From NCBI GenBank assembly GCA_015680685.1, contig MNCI01000189.1, forward strand, positions 72,404 to 136,403: DNA of 64,000 nucleotides, in the 5' to 3' direction. The position numbers and the translations under genes are program-made. This document shows, in pieces, positions 44,893 to 57,560 of this stretch; the stretch's first letter is position 1; each line of letters starts with the position of its first letter. Source of the DNA: Gnetum montanum. Its lineage: Eukaryota > Streptophyta > Gnetopsida > Gnetales > Gnetaceae. The notes beneath the pieces are model-generated. The model was not told the origin of the DNA, ran no database searches, and was given only the letters and a program-made list of their open reading frames with translations.

Positions 44893-45934
44893 TGGTGTAG
44901 GGACACCTCTTCTGATCCCCTTGTTCTACCCTACATGAATGTTTTGTAGGTTTTAGACTTGAAGAAAACATGGACGAGTGTATCCTATTAATATGTGTCT
45001 TCTTGTGTCGATTTTGTTAATGATGATTCTTGGATGCTTTGGCATGTTTCAGGGTGTTTTGGACTCATTTTAATGAGTCTAGTGGATTCCAGGGTCTATG
45101 GGAACTTTTTTGGAGGTATTCGAAGGTTCCAAATATCAAAATAAGCATTTTTGTGTTTGGCCCTAGTAGGTGAGACGTCCCATCGTAAATTGGAATGTCC
45201 CAAGTAAGACTTCCCACTTGTGTAGGTGACATCTTGGGCGAGATGGTCCACCAAAACCTAGGACATCTTAGGAATAGATGGGACATCTAGATGTCCCAAT
45301 CAAGAGCTGGGTTTTTGCAAGAGACATCCTAATAGAGTTAGAGACAATCCAAACGGGTGGGGAGACTTTCAAAAGTGCTCATCCTATTTTAGAAAATAGC
45401 CAAAGCAAGATGAAAATAGTCAAGGAGAAGGTGAGAAGACTTGGAAAACATCGAAAGAACCTTAAGTTGAGTTGAGGGAAGATTTATAGATTTTTTGTCC
45501 TCTGGTTGCTTATAAATATTGATGTAATTCACCATTGTTAGTGCCAAAGGTCAAAACCTAGACCAAGAGCAAGATAAAGATCTCTTGAGGGAGGAGATCT
45601 TATGCAAGGAGAGAGCTTGTGCAAGGAAATTGAGTAAGAGGCAAGGGAAAGCACTTAATAAAGGCTAGGAGAATCTTTTATAAGTGTCTTATCTTAAGCT
45701 TGGGCTCCATGGCGAGTTATTGAGGTTTGAGAAGGGATAAGTGTGGCCTCTAAGATCCTTGGAAGAGTTATGAGTTGAGCTTGGCTCCTCATCTTGATGT
45801 ATTTTGAGAATTTTCTTAATATAAGAGAAATTTTCTCTATTTCATTATGTTGATTTTGTTTTATAAGCTGTATCTACTTAGAAGTTGTGGTTTAGGTCCT
45901 ATTGGAGTATTTTAAGATGCAACCCCTTGCACCA
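44893..45934 (+). mobile_element. Solo LTR (TSD GAAAA)
   Basis: Starts TGGTGTAGGGACACC and ends AACCCCTTGCACCA, so its ends are TGGTG...CACCA inverted. GAAAA lies on both sides (44888-44892, 45935-45939). It is 1042 bases without internal region and unlike the other LTR families here. No coding sequence. Confidence 0.75.
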
Positions 45935-45939
45935 GAAAA

Positions 45940-47517
45940 ATATTTTGAAGTATTTATGATATGCAAAAAAGTCCTATTGGTGATATTGGTATGACTGACT
46001 GGTGGCAACGAACAACTTGTAGGGTTAGAAATTATGTTAGACGATTTGGAAAGTAATTTGCTAAGCATAAGTATCAAGTTAAAGAAGATCTTGTAGAACC
46101 TACAAAGCAAATGCAAATTATTTTAGACTTGAATCCCTTTGATTTTAAAACTTGAAAAGCTTTGGCTAAAGCTCATTATGCTGAACAATGTTGGGATACT
46201 TTTGAAACTAAAAGTACTCTCGCTAAAAGTTGCATGGATTGTCTAAAAATTGAAGATGAACCTTGCAAGGAATTTTTTAAATTTCTAAAAGGAAATGGTG
46301 AAGTACATACATTGGACTCACTTTATATAAATTCTTCCATCACTAAAGATTCTAAGATTATATACAATTTTTTGTCAAATCATTTTTCTTCTAATGGTTT
46401 TAGTAAGGAATCCTTATAGGCCTCTAGTATGTATATTCCTCATCTTATAAAAAAACACATCAAAGTATTATTGAAGTAGAAATTATAGCAAAAGAAATCA
46501 AAGCAACAACCTTTAGTGTGAAAAATAGTAAAGCTCCAGGTTTTGATGATTTTCCTATTGAATTTTTTAAGAAGAATTGGGACATTGTTAGAGATTATCT
46601 CTTTTATGTTTTTAAAGAAGGCATTAAAAAAGTTTCTCTTGGTAAAGATATTAATAAAGGTGTGATTCATCCTCTTCCTAAGAATGGAGGTCTTCAACAT
46701 ATTGGTAATTAAAGACCTATTACTCTTCTTATCAATAATTATAAAATTTTAGCTAAATTCATAGCTTGTCAAATTCACAAGGTTATTGAAGATATCATCA
46801 AACTTGAGTAAACTAGTTTTGTTAAAGGTAAAATTCTCTTAAATAATGTTATTGTAACTTGGGAGGGAATGTAGTGGGCTTCGAATACTAAGAAAGATAT
46901 TACTTTTATTAAGTTATATTATGCCAAAAATTATGACACAATTAAATATAATTTTATTATTTCTTGTCTCTATGAACTAGGATTTAGTGATTATTTTATT
47001 AAACTTTTTTGTACCTTGCTCACTCATTCTAATGCTCAAGTTGCTAGAAATTTTAGATTAAATTCCTTCTTTTCTCTTCAATTGTAAACTCATCAAGGTT
47101 GTCCTTTAGCTCCTATCTTTTTATTATTATTGTAGATTTTATTTCACATCATCTACATTATGATCTACAATGAAATTTTAGTAAGGAAATTTCAATTAAT
47201 GATCAAGGTATATAATTGCTAAACATGCACTTTACTAATGATTTTTTTTATGGTCAATAACTCTCTAAAACATATCAATATTCTTTAAGCTAGAGTCGAA
47301 GGTTACTACATATTATCTAGATTTCAAATCAATTGGCAAAAATCTACTATTTATTGTAATGGTAACATTGATGAGTAGATTACTCTCAAGCCTTGAAAAA
47401 TCTTGAAAAATGATTCTATCTTTAAAATTTTAGGTATACATTTTTATTTTGAGCCTAATCATACTATTTTTTTGGAATTATGTGATTGATAAAATTGAAA
47501 AGAAGCTTCATAAATGG
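45940..47517 (+). pseudogene. L1-type LINE reverse transcriptase remnant
   Basis: A region with DWWQRTTCRVRNYVRRFGK is followed by VKNSKAPGFDDFPIEFFKKN, DINKGVIHPLPKNG, RPITLLINNYKILAKF and THQGCPLAPI. A degenerate catalytic box corresponds to FADD (here MHFTNDFFMV), then INWQKSTIYCNG. The order is that of a non-LTR reverse transcriptase. It is cut at 47517 by an LTR element. Confidence 0.85.
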
Positions 47518-47579
47518 TGATGAGACATGATATGTCGAGCAGCTTTGTCGACACATCCCTATTAATGCATGTTAGATGT
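47518..47579 (+). mobile_element. Start of 5' LTR of element C, before an insertion
   Basis: TGATGAGACATGATATGTCG matches the start of the LTR at 60206. After GATGT the element at 47580 interrupts it; the LTR resumes at 54162. Confidence 0.75.
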
Positions 47580-48537
47580 TGATGAATCATGGTTTGCCAG
47601 GTGCTGATATCGAACCCCTGTTATTGGACCCCTATTATCAAACCTCTGATATAAGGTACAAGATATCAAGTTTGATGATTCCTAATATGGAACCCTCGAT
47701 ACCGAACCCTCGATATCGAACCCTCAATATCAGGTACGTGATATTGCATCCTCACTAGCGATATTGGATACATGATATCATGGTTTCCGCGTGAGCCTAT
47801 AAATACACAATGGGGCACATGGGAAAGTCATAGTAAGTTAGTGTTAGAGCAGGATCTTTTTGTTAGTTTTTTTCCTCTCAACCCTTTCCCCAGTTCATGC
47901 TCACAATGTGATGATTGTAATTGTACAAAACCTTTATTCGAGTGTGATGTACTTGGACATGCACATGACCAGCAATAAGGATCAAGATTACTTCATCATT
48001 GCAGCATTCACTTAATTTTTATTTTTATTTATTACTTTCATAATTAATATTTCTCTAGCCTCATCTCCTACCCCTGTTAGTAAACGTGGAATGAGTACGA
48101 ATTCATCATGAGCATTTAAGTGTGACTACTTGGTATCCTAGTAGCATACCTACGACATGCACTTAGTAATCCTAGCGGTAGTACATGAGGGCCAAGATGT
48201 GTACAGATGATTAAGCGATGGATGCTCATTGCACTTAGGCTAGCTTAGATTCTTTCCTCCCATTTCCTCATAGTTAGATTCTCTCTCTCTCTCTCTCCTT
48301 AGTCCAATTAAAGTTATTTTCCATTGCCTCTAGGAGTAGCACTAGTTTAGAACCACATCATACACCTCACTCTAGACTAAACCATACATGATAACACAAA
48401 AACTAGTCCAAGTGGGAAGATAGCAAACTGCAATCAACAAGTAACTATCTAGATACCACAACTGCGAAGTTTGACTAGATTAGGCATGAATGCTCGTATT
48501 CATATGGTTGAGTGTGGGGGTACCTCACCACTCATCA
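47580..48537 (+). mobile_element. Plus-oriented LTR of element 4
   Basis: TGATGAATCATGG to CACTCATCA, with GATATC-type repeats in U3 (47605-47790), a TATA-like CCTATAAATACAC near 47796 and a CT microsatellite (about 48280-48298). Confidence 0.8.
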
Positions 48538-48762
48538 TTGGCATTGTTGCCAGGGACGGTGCTAGTTATTTAGAGTAGTTACATCATTTAAGATCATTGT
48601 AATGAAGCCTTGATGATATATCTTTCAGAAAGAAGTAATTGCAAAAAAACAAAAAACAAAAAACAAAAAAGTCACACACAAATTCACAATAATTTCTCTC
48701 CCACAAGACTATGATAATGCAACATCTAGCGAGGCAATTCATTGGAGAATCAACAATATCGT
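48538..48762 (+). mobile_element. Primer-binding site and leader fragment, plus orientation
   Basis: TTGGCATTGTTGCCAGGGA follows the LTR. The leader then matches the minus strand of 53070-53286 (CAAGACTATGATAATGCAAC) and stops abruptly after GAGAATC at 48762. Confidence 0.7.
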
Positions 48763-48906
48763 GTACCTGATATCAAGGGTTCAATATCGAGGGTCTAATA
48801 TCGAGACTCATTAGACCTGATATCTTGTACTTGATATCAAAAGTCTGATAACAAGGGTTCGATAGCAAGGGTCTGATCTTAGCACCTGGCAAACCATGAT
48901 TCATCA
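48763..48906 (-). mobile_element. Truncated 3' LTR (U3 start only)
   Basis: On the minus strand it starts TGATGAATCATGG after a conserved G-rich priming tract (48907-48950), and ends after about 144 bases where the opposite-oriented leader begins. Confidence 0.7.
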
Positions 48907-50962
48907 TATCCCCACGACTAAATAATAACTCATCCTTGAGTCAAAGAAAGTAAGGAACAAGTTCAATTGTTTACAAAGTGGATAGGTATGGGATTATTGA
49001 CTAACTAGAAATTTATTCATGCTGCAGTGGAGAGTTGAGCACAACAAAATTAGGACATAGACAAAGAATTACAAAGTTTATTGGAACTCATGTGGTTCTT
49101 GGTGGCGGTGGCTCCTCCATGGTGCCTTTTCTTTGTCCTATGCTTTAGGCTTCAGAGATTAATACTGTTGAAGAAGCACTTGACATTTCTTCTTTTCTAT
49201 CTGAGGATTATGAGCCATCCATGCTAATGTTCCAATGTTTGATAGAGTCGGTACTTTCCATGGACATGGCAGCTGCGGAAACACTTGATTGGCCTTGACA
49301 TGCCATGCCATAAATAGTTGTTGTTCCTCTTCATAGGCTCGATCCCTAACCTCTCCACCTTTTTCTTGGCTAGATGGTGTAGTAATAGGAGTTCCTTGAT
49401 GGATGCTGAAGGATTATGCCTCTTGCTCCACATGTCTTGCATGAGGTCTTTGGCTTTTGCCTCTCCTTGGGTGTTTAGTTACACCTTGAGAAGTTCCTTC
49501 TTGTTGTCCTCTTTTAGGGGCCATCTATAATCACATAAAGATCAATTGTTAGTAAGGTTATTGAAAGAAGTTCAATTATTTCATACCTTACTTATTACCT
49601 TTAGTAAATGTTGAATTCTTTGCTTAGTATAATTTTGGAGTTAGAAATTTTTTTTTAAGGAAGTTGGCCTAAAAGTTTAATGTCGGACCTGGTTTGTTTA
49701 GGTGACACATCAAAGGACACATAGTGGTTTTGAGGAATGTTTGATAAAATGATGACAAAGGAAAGAATAGATTTGGCAATGAAGTACTCGAAGGGTATAA
49801 AATGATGTGGTGGTGTGCAACAAGTACAAATTACAAAAGTTATGCAAGTGGATCCTCCCCAAAGCAGGTTCCAACCTATAATTCCCTTGCGTAACCACAC
49901 CTCAAAATTTCCGTAGGTACTGGAAGGGTTAAATGTAATCCACACTAGTTTCACAAAACACACACATGTAGATACCACCGTGATGAGGTATGAATTCAAT
50001 GCTACATAAGACACAAGTCACAAATACATGGACAACGAGATGAGGTAAATTATAGAAGGGATTGCAGAGATTTGGGCATGAGGTAACTAACCCAGGACAT
50101 AATGAATTTTGAGTGTAGGATGTAATTAATGTGTCATTAGCTCGTCACTCCAAAATCAAGACCAAGTCCATTCCTTTGATTAGTGACATCACATTGTTTC
50201 ATCCCATGATGGACAACCATAAGAGTACCATGACAACAAGGCATACGATCACTTGGTGTTTTGTTCAAGAAAGGAGTGATTTAGAATTACTTTGTAGCAC
50301 TTTGAGCTTGATCTTTTCTTTTTCTTTTTGTGTGGTCACTTTGGCACACTCTTCTTGCTCTCTCTTGTTTTTTTTTTCATTTTTTTTTCATTTTTTTGAA
50401 TGCTTAATCCAGAGAAGCCACCTAGCTTTAGGCATGGATGCATGTCTTTCTAGTGGGACCACCTAGAATAGCATTAGTTTTCTTAAGTGAGTGCCTTTAT
50501 TACTCTTACTCCCATTTTTCGTTAGATCTACAAGGATCTTGGTACACCCAGGCTACATGGTAACTCCTATAGATGTCACCAAAGAGAATCCACAAGTTCC
50601 CTTAATGTCACACCCTAGCCATTCCCACCTAGTCCATGATTTTTCACTATGGGAATAATGAGCACAAAATTACTTTAATTTTTTGGGATGATAAGAATAT
50701 CATTGTACCTAGAGTAGAACCTCTTATTAATTGAATGGGTGGGTGGATGTGATGGGCTCACTGTTCAAGTAATTAGTCACCTAAGACTTAATAGCATAGA
50801 ACAACACCTCAACCAACGAGTCACATGAGTGCTTTATTCATAGATGTGATTACTCATAAAAAGATAAAAAGATAAATCAACAAATAAAAAGATAAAACGA
50901 CAAATTGCAAAATGAAAAACTGGAAAACAAAAAATTGTAAAATTAAAGAAAAGGAAAATTAT
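48907..50962 (-). mobile_element. 3' non-coding region of element 4
   Basis: It contains the family's GGATCCTCCCCAAAGCAGG block (49851) and a block shared with 905-1130. No coding sequence was recognised; T-rich runs lie near 50370-50395. Confidence 0.65.
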
Positions 50963-53035
50963 TTAATTTTTCTTGTTAGAATGGAGGATATCCCCCATGA
51001 CTAAACCCTTGAGTATGGCTAGAATTAATAAATGAAAAATTTGGATCCAAGAATTTTGGAAACATTGGAGTCTTGTCATATCCAAACCACCAAGTGTCTT
51101 TTGAGGTGGTGGTACGAATATACCCAAATTGGGGTTCACACACTTGATTGTAGTAGACATAGTGGGGTAGATTATACAATGTGATCATGTGATAAGGAGT
51201 TGATCCACTATGACACCCATGAAAGTAAGATGGTATGCAAGGATCATTACGTCTCCCTTCATGGCTAGACTCACTGGGTTGCATGGTTGTTGGAGTATTG
51301 ATTGGTGGCCCTGATAAAGTAACACGAGGCATTGGGTTCGAGGGGAAAGATGCACCATAGTGTTGAACTTGTGTTGGCTTGGAGGATGTAATGGTCTCAG
51401 AATGATGTTGTCCCTTTCTATAGCCATGCCTAAAGAAAGGACACATCTGGTATTGTGGAGGACCTCCACTGTTGTTGACAGTAGCAGCACAAGTGATGTT
51501 CGTGGATTGGTGCTGTGGTGCAAAACCTTTTGGAACAACTGGTGGTGATGTAGAAGGAGGTGAAGGATGAGAATATTGAGGTTGAGAAGAAGTGTAAAGC
51601 ACATCAGGTGGTGATCTTGTTGGAAAGAATGTAGGCTAATAGTACTTAGAAGAATAATAACAATGTGGTGAGATAGAAGATGCTGACCCAAATGGGAAAA
51701 TAGAATGTTGAACCTGATAAGCGCTTAGGTTTGGATGATATGAAGGCTGTGACCAGTTCGAGGGTGCCCTCCCCCATGACTGGGATCTTTGCCATTATGA
51801 TTGAACATAGTATTTTTGTACAAACTCTAGATGTAACATTCTTTTCCAATGTTCATGTAAATGTGACAATATTGGGCATTCACCTTTGGGGTGATCGTAC
51901 AGGAAAATGTTACATTGATACGTATGATTGGTAGTTAAGTTCTTATTCTCTTCTACCCTTCTTTTTGATTGTCTAGTTTGTCCTATTTCTTGGTTCGTCA
52001 TGGCTCTACCTCCAATAATATTAACATATTCTCCACATTTTTCATGTATCCACTCTATCATCTTATTGATCTTTGCCTCAATTTCATCTAGTGATTGTAA
52101 TATTGGCAAAGATGATTCCACCTCCTTGAGGTGAGTTGATTTTTTCTCTTCCTAATTATGGACCTTTGTTAGGTAGAGATTTTGGTCTTGTTGAGATTTT
52201 TCAACATTCTCCCATTTAGCCATTTCTCCCTCCTCTTTTGCTAGCCGCTTAATAAGCTCTTGGAATTGATGGGTTCATAGTTCATATAGTTGACCTCGGG
52301 CATACATCCCTAAGGTTTCCCTTATCTCATTATGGAGCCCATCTATGATATGGTACATTAGCCTCTCCTCGGAGAACCCATGGCCTAGGCAGTTGTTTAA
52401 TAGTGCATAATATCTTTCTAAGGCCATGTCCAAGGCTTCATGTTGTGCTTGTTTCCATTCTTGGATTTGTCTCCTCAAGGCTAACACTCTTGCATAGGTT
52501 TGATATCTTTCGTTGATGAGTTCTACCATTATTGGCCAATGTTGAATTGATTTCAGTTTTAAAGACTTATACCATACTTTTGCTTCGCCAACGAGTGTTG
52601 TGGGAAAGAGCTTAAGATTTTTCCTTCCATTATCAATATTGTTTCATATACAAGCATCATGGAAGGCTTGTAAATGATGTTGCAGATCTAAATCATAGCC
52701 TCTTGAGAACTTGGAAAAGCTGTTTAAATCAAGCCTGGGTAGATGGCTTTCCTTACGATGCCTATGGGATATTTGAACAGCCTCTTGTATATGCATTAGG
52801 CTCTTAGTGGTCAATAGGGGTTCATCATTACTAAGTAGGTTATAAGTTTATGAGTTGGGACGATGTTTTCTTTGTTCATGTTGGAATTCCTAACTTTGCC
52901 CATGGGTGCAATTTTTATTTCTACGCTGCCCCCTTGAGGAATAGTCATCCATTCTTGGGGATGTACCATCTTCACTAGAGGTGTCTGAGTTGGATGAAAA
53001 AAGTCCTTGAGTATCATTAGGGTGTTTATGAACAT
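50963..53035 (-). pseudogene. Gag-like protein remnant, element 4
   Basis: The minus strand holds the core at 52275-52529 (ERYQTYARVLALRRQIQEWK, LNNCLGHGFSEERLMYHIID) and helical EIEAKINKMIEWIHEKCGEY. Then comes CNIFLYDHPKGECPILSHLH, the family's Cys/His motif with C, C and H kept, and a long Pro/Ser/His-rich tail (50976-51602). It is closest to element 1. No protease or polymerase block follows. Confidence 0.7.
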
Positions 53036-53286
53036 ATGAAACTCCTACATAAGATTGAGTACTCCAAACTCCTTCATTGGTTCTCTAATGAATTTCCTCG
53101 CTAGATGTTGCATTATCATAGTCTTGTGAGAGAGACATTATTGTGAATTTATGTGTGACTTTTCTTTTCCTTTTTTTGTTTGCAATTACTCCTTTGTGAA
53201 AGATATATTGTCAAGGCTTCGTTACAACAATCTTAAATGATGTAACTACTCTAAATAACTAGCACAGTCCCTAGCAACGGTTCCAA

Positions 53287-54161
53287 TGATGAGTGGCTAA
53301 GTACCCCTACACTTAACCATACGAATACGAGCATTCATGCACGATCCAGTCGAACTTTGCAGATGGGCTAGTTGTGGTATTTAGATAGTTACTCATTGAT
53401 CATAGTTTGTTGTCTTCCCACTTGGACTAGTACTTGCTTTGTCACGTATGGTTTAGTCCAAAGTGAGGTGTATGATGTGTTTCCTATTACTATGCTATTC
53501 TTAGGGCAATGGAAAATAACTTTGTTTAACCTAAGAGGGAAAGGGTGAAGAGAGTCTAAGCTAGCCTAAGTGCGATGAGCATTCGTACACATCTTGGAGC
53601 TCGTGTACTACCATTGGGATTACCAAGTGCATGTCCTAGGTATGCTACTGGGATACCAAGTAGTCACACTTAAATGCTTGTGATTAAGTCATGTTCATTT
53701 TGCATTTACTAACAAGGGTAGGAGATGAGGGTAGAGAAATATTAATTATGAAAGCAATAAATAACAATTAAAATTAAGTGAATGCTAAAATGATGAAGTA
53801 ACCTTGATCTTTATTGCTGGTCATGTATGTGTCCAAGTACGTCACACTTGAATAAAGGTTCCATACAATTACAATCATCACACTGCGGGTGTGCATTGGG
53901 AAAAGGGTTGAGAGGGAAAAAACTGACAAAAAGATCCTACTCTAATAATAACTTCCTATGACTTTCCAATGCATCCCATTGTGTATTCATAGGCTCACAT
54001 GGGAACCACAATATCACGTACCTGATATCAAGGGTCCAATATCAGGGGTCCGATATCGGGACTCATCAGACCTAATATCTTGTACCTGATATTAGGGGTC
54101 TAATAATAGGGGTCTGATAACATGGGTCCAATATCAGCACCTAGAAAACCATGATTCATCA
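53287..54161 (-). mobile_element. Minus-oriented 5' LTR of element 4
   Basis: On the plus strand from TGATGAGTGGCTAAGTACC to ACCATGATTCATCA. GATATC-like repeats lie at 54010-54110. It is followed by the putative TSD CATGT. Confidence 0.8.
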
Positions 54162-55080
54162 CATGTGCTAACACATATGTGTGGATGAAAATGCATAGAT
54201 GCATTAATCGAAAACACCTCTTAGATGCATTGACATATCCCTATCAACACATCCTCATTGACACATCCTTGTTGACACAACTAAATACAGTAATGTAGCT
54301 TTGTTGATGTAATGCCTGTATTTGGCTATAAATATGTAAGAATTTGCTGCATATTTAATACCATTTAGTTAGTAGTGTCGCTATACTCTTGTAGTTTTCT
54401 CTTGTAATCCTTAGCAAATAGTCAATGAGTGCCCACAACATGGATTTGAGTCAATTGTACAACACCTTGTTTGAGTGGAATTGTACTTGGACACATTTTA
54501 TGAATGGAAATAAGATTGAGATTGATTCCTATCCATTACAACACTTTGACTTAGAATAGATTTAATTTTAATGCAATTTAATTTTGATGTACTTAATATT
54601 TGCATTTTCATGCATATTAATCAATTGGTAGAATGAGTGCAACCAGTTTCAAGCATAAACATGTATTCACTTGGTAATCTTGACAATGTTATTGCTTGGT
54701 TCACCTAATAGCATAACACTTGGTAATCCCAATAGTGGATACGTGAGTTTAGGATGTGTATGGAAAGATGGAAATGGACATTAATCATCTTTAGGATAGA
54801 TTAGAATTTATCTTCTTGTTATTAATTAGATTAATTAATTAATTTTTATATTATCATTCAATTAGTTTAAGGGCTGCACAACATCAATAATCATATGCCT
54901 CACTTTGGACTAATCCATACACGACCAAACTACCACTAGTCCAAGTGAGAAGACAATGACTTGTGATTAATTCTTAACAATCTAGATACCACACTAGTCC
55001 CATCCATGGAATTTGACCAGATTGCATGTGAACACTTGTGATTCGTATGGTTGGGAATAGGAGGTACGTGTCACTCATCA
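54162..55080 (+). mobile_element. 5' LTR of element C, remainder
   Basis: Collinear with 60290-61225 (GTATTCACTTGGTAATC, AGCATAACACTTGGT) and ends GTCACTCATCA. TATA-like GGCTATAAATATG near 54332. Confidence 0.8.
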
Positions 55081-55283
55081 TTGGCACTATTGCCAGGGAT
55101 GGTGCTAGTTATCTAGATTACTTATATTATAAAAAATTGATATAAAAGTATTAATGATTTATCGTTTCAAAAATATTAATATTTTAAGTCACACATGTTA
55201 TCAAATAAAAACATTTCTTCTTCACATAGGACCAATAATGCATCACATGATGAGAACACTAGTAGGAGAAATGGTAGGTTCTA
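55081..55283 (+). promoter_or_regulatory. Primer-binding site and leader of element C
   Basis: TTGGCACTATTGCCAGGGA follows the LTR. The leader is repeated after the second LTR at 61226-61420 (CATCACATGATGAGAACACT). Confidence 0.65.
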
Positions 55284-57560
55284 ATGGAAGAAAATTGGAG
55301 TAAATCACTAAACATAAGGATCTCATATGCTCATTTAGACCCTTACTACATTCAAAGACTACGTTCAACTAATATAGATAACCCTAGAGGGGATGAAAAA
55401 AGTCCTAGAACAAGGAGGACCTCAAGGCCTAGGACCTTCTCTAAACCTAGAAGAGATAAATCAAGGGACCATAGGGGAAGATATAGAGACCATGGTGATT
55501 CTCCCAATTCATCATCTTCCTTTTCATCTTTAATGTCTAGTTATGATGAATGTGAGTAGAGGTATGGAGATAAAGCTCTACTAAGGGGTTAAGATGAAGA
55601 TAGATATAGACATCAAAGATAATATGAAAGATATCAAAGTGAGCATAGACAAGACCATGACTATCAGACAAATATAAATAGAGATTATCACCATCACATA
55701 TTTGATAAAGATGAACCCTTGTTGGCTACTAGGAGCATGATACAAATTAGGAAGGTAGTTAAAATACCCCATAGGCATCAAAGGGAAAGCTACATAAAAT
55801 GACTTGATATGAATAACATTCCTAAATTTGAGGGAGGTTATAATTCTAATTCACAAAAACATTTAGAAGTATTCCATGATGCTTGTGCCTTACAAAATAT
55901 CAAAAGTAAGTGGCAAAAGCTGAAGCTATTTCCTCTAATACTAATAGAAGAAGCTGAAAGGTTGTATAGATTATTGAAACTTGATTCAATTTACCAGTGG
56001 TCCACAATGCTTAAGCTCTTTAACAAAAAATACCAAACCTATGAAAGAGTGTCCAATATAAGAAAGCAAATCCAAGGATAGAAGTAAGAAAACCATGAAA
56101 CCTTGGATTTAGTCTTGGAAAAATACNGGAAGTAAGAAAACCATGAAACCTTGGATTTAGTCTTGGAAAAATACTATTCTCTACTACATAAATGTCCAGG
56201 CCATGGTTTTTCTCAAAAATAGTAGCTTCTCCACATCATAGATGGGCTTCATAACAAAACAAGGGAGATCCTTGGGATCTATACCCAAGAATGATTATCA
56301 GAATTGAGAGCCCATCAAGTAAAAAGGCTAGTTGAATAGGTGGCAAAAGAAGAAGAAGATTTGTATAAAAGGGAGAGTGTAGAGGAATATAACTAGGATC
56401 CAACTCTTCTAAAAAAAGAGGTCCATATTTATGATCAGGAAAAAGAGGTAACTCTTGATGAGTTGATTTCACATAAAACCTTGCTAATACAAAAGTCTAT
56501 CAGTGAGATTGAAGTAAGGGTAAGTAAGATGTGGGAGTTGATGAATGAAAAAGTTACAACCTACTTGAAAATAATAATGGTGAAGGTAAAGAAAAAAGGA
56601 TCAAGTGATCAAAACAAGAAGAAGAAAAAGAACAAAGAAATAGGTAGGGACAATTATCGGCAAAAAGGGAAAATAGCTATAGTAGAAGAGGTTACAGACT
56701 CAAATATAGAAGAGGATGATGGATGTGACATCTACCAATATAAACATCCAAAGGGCTATTACCCAATTATGTTACATCTACAAGAGTTTGGGGCTTTTGC
56801 TTTGAATCCCAAGTTCATGGAAAAGTAAATGCTTAGGAGATTACCCTATCTATAAGGTAATTATAGACAGTCCTACAACCAATAGTACTATCCTAGTAGG
56901 ACTTCTTATCAACCTCAAAAATACTATCAACCATAGTGGAAAAATCCACAATCATGGGGGATGCCATCAACAACCCAGCAATACCATTTTTGTCAACTAG
57001 AACCTTATAGATACTATGTTCAACAACCTATTCTCCAAATGGTTCTACTTTATCTACCTAAAATCATCACTACTACTCTCTTGAATACCATCAACCCACA
57101 ACATCTACTATTAGATCTCCATCTTGTACCTCTTATCCTCCATCACATCCTCAATAATCTTATACTTTCCTCCAACATATGTCACCACTAATAATGCAGG
57201 AAGGATTAGCACCAAACCTCAACAGAATAATGCCACTTATGCTATGAACATACAAGTAAATGATAATGTTAGTAGATCTTAGCAAAAGCCTCAAAAACTT
57301 CCTTTCTTTAGAACAGTTCCCACACATGTGAATAAAATTAGTAGACCTACTAGCTAATCAAAACTATTACAAAGACAATCTGGTGCAACCCTTGTCCTCA
57401 CAAAAATAACGTCTCCTAATCCTATGCAAAAGCTAACAACCATTACCACTCCAACACAAACCATAAAAGCTGAACCTATCATTGTGGAGAGACAGAAAAC
57501 TTCACGCATTACTAATAATGATAAAGTGTGCAGTTGTTGGCTAAAATTTTAGAGTGTTAA
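55284..57560 (+). pseudogene. Gag-like protein remnant, element C
   Basis: Order: a basic Arg/Ser-rich part (near 55400-55560), NNIPKFEGGYNSNSQKHLEV, FHDACALQNIKSKWQKLKLF, YQTYERVSNIRKQIQG, CPGHGFSQK, IIDGLHNKTREILG, helical EIEVRVSKMWELMNEKV, a Lys-rich tract, CDIYQYKHPKGYYPIMLHLQ (second Cys lost) and a Tyr/Gln/Pro-rich tail. Stops and a single-N duplication at 56127 break it. It is the only plus-oriented gag of this family and is closest to element 3. Confidence 0.7.
56083..56173. repeat. Direct duplication around a single N
   Basis: About 45 bases beginning GGAAGTAAGAAAACC are repeated on both sides of N at 56127, as at 3656 and 9159. Confidence 0.8.

Larger units (their letters stand above)
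47580..54161. mobile_element. Gag-family insertion with inverted ends (element 4)
   Basis: Both outer ends are U3 starts of the same LTR family: left TGATGAATCATGGTTTGCC on the plus strand, right TGATGAATCATGGTTTTC on the minus strand. The flanks are GATGT and CATGT, a near-match 5-bp duplication. From left: plus LTR (47580-48537), plus leader (48538-48762), then a switch to minus-oriented U3 fragment (48763-48906), 3' region, gag, leader and 5' LTR (53287-54161). Confidence 0.65.

Noticed and set aside
48640-48665. CRISPR-like or tandem array in the A-rich CAAAAAA repeats
   Set aside because: Simple low-complexity repeats within the LTR element leader; no spacers.
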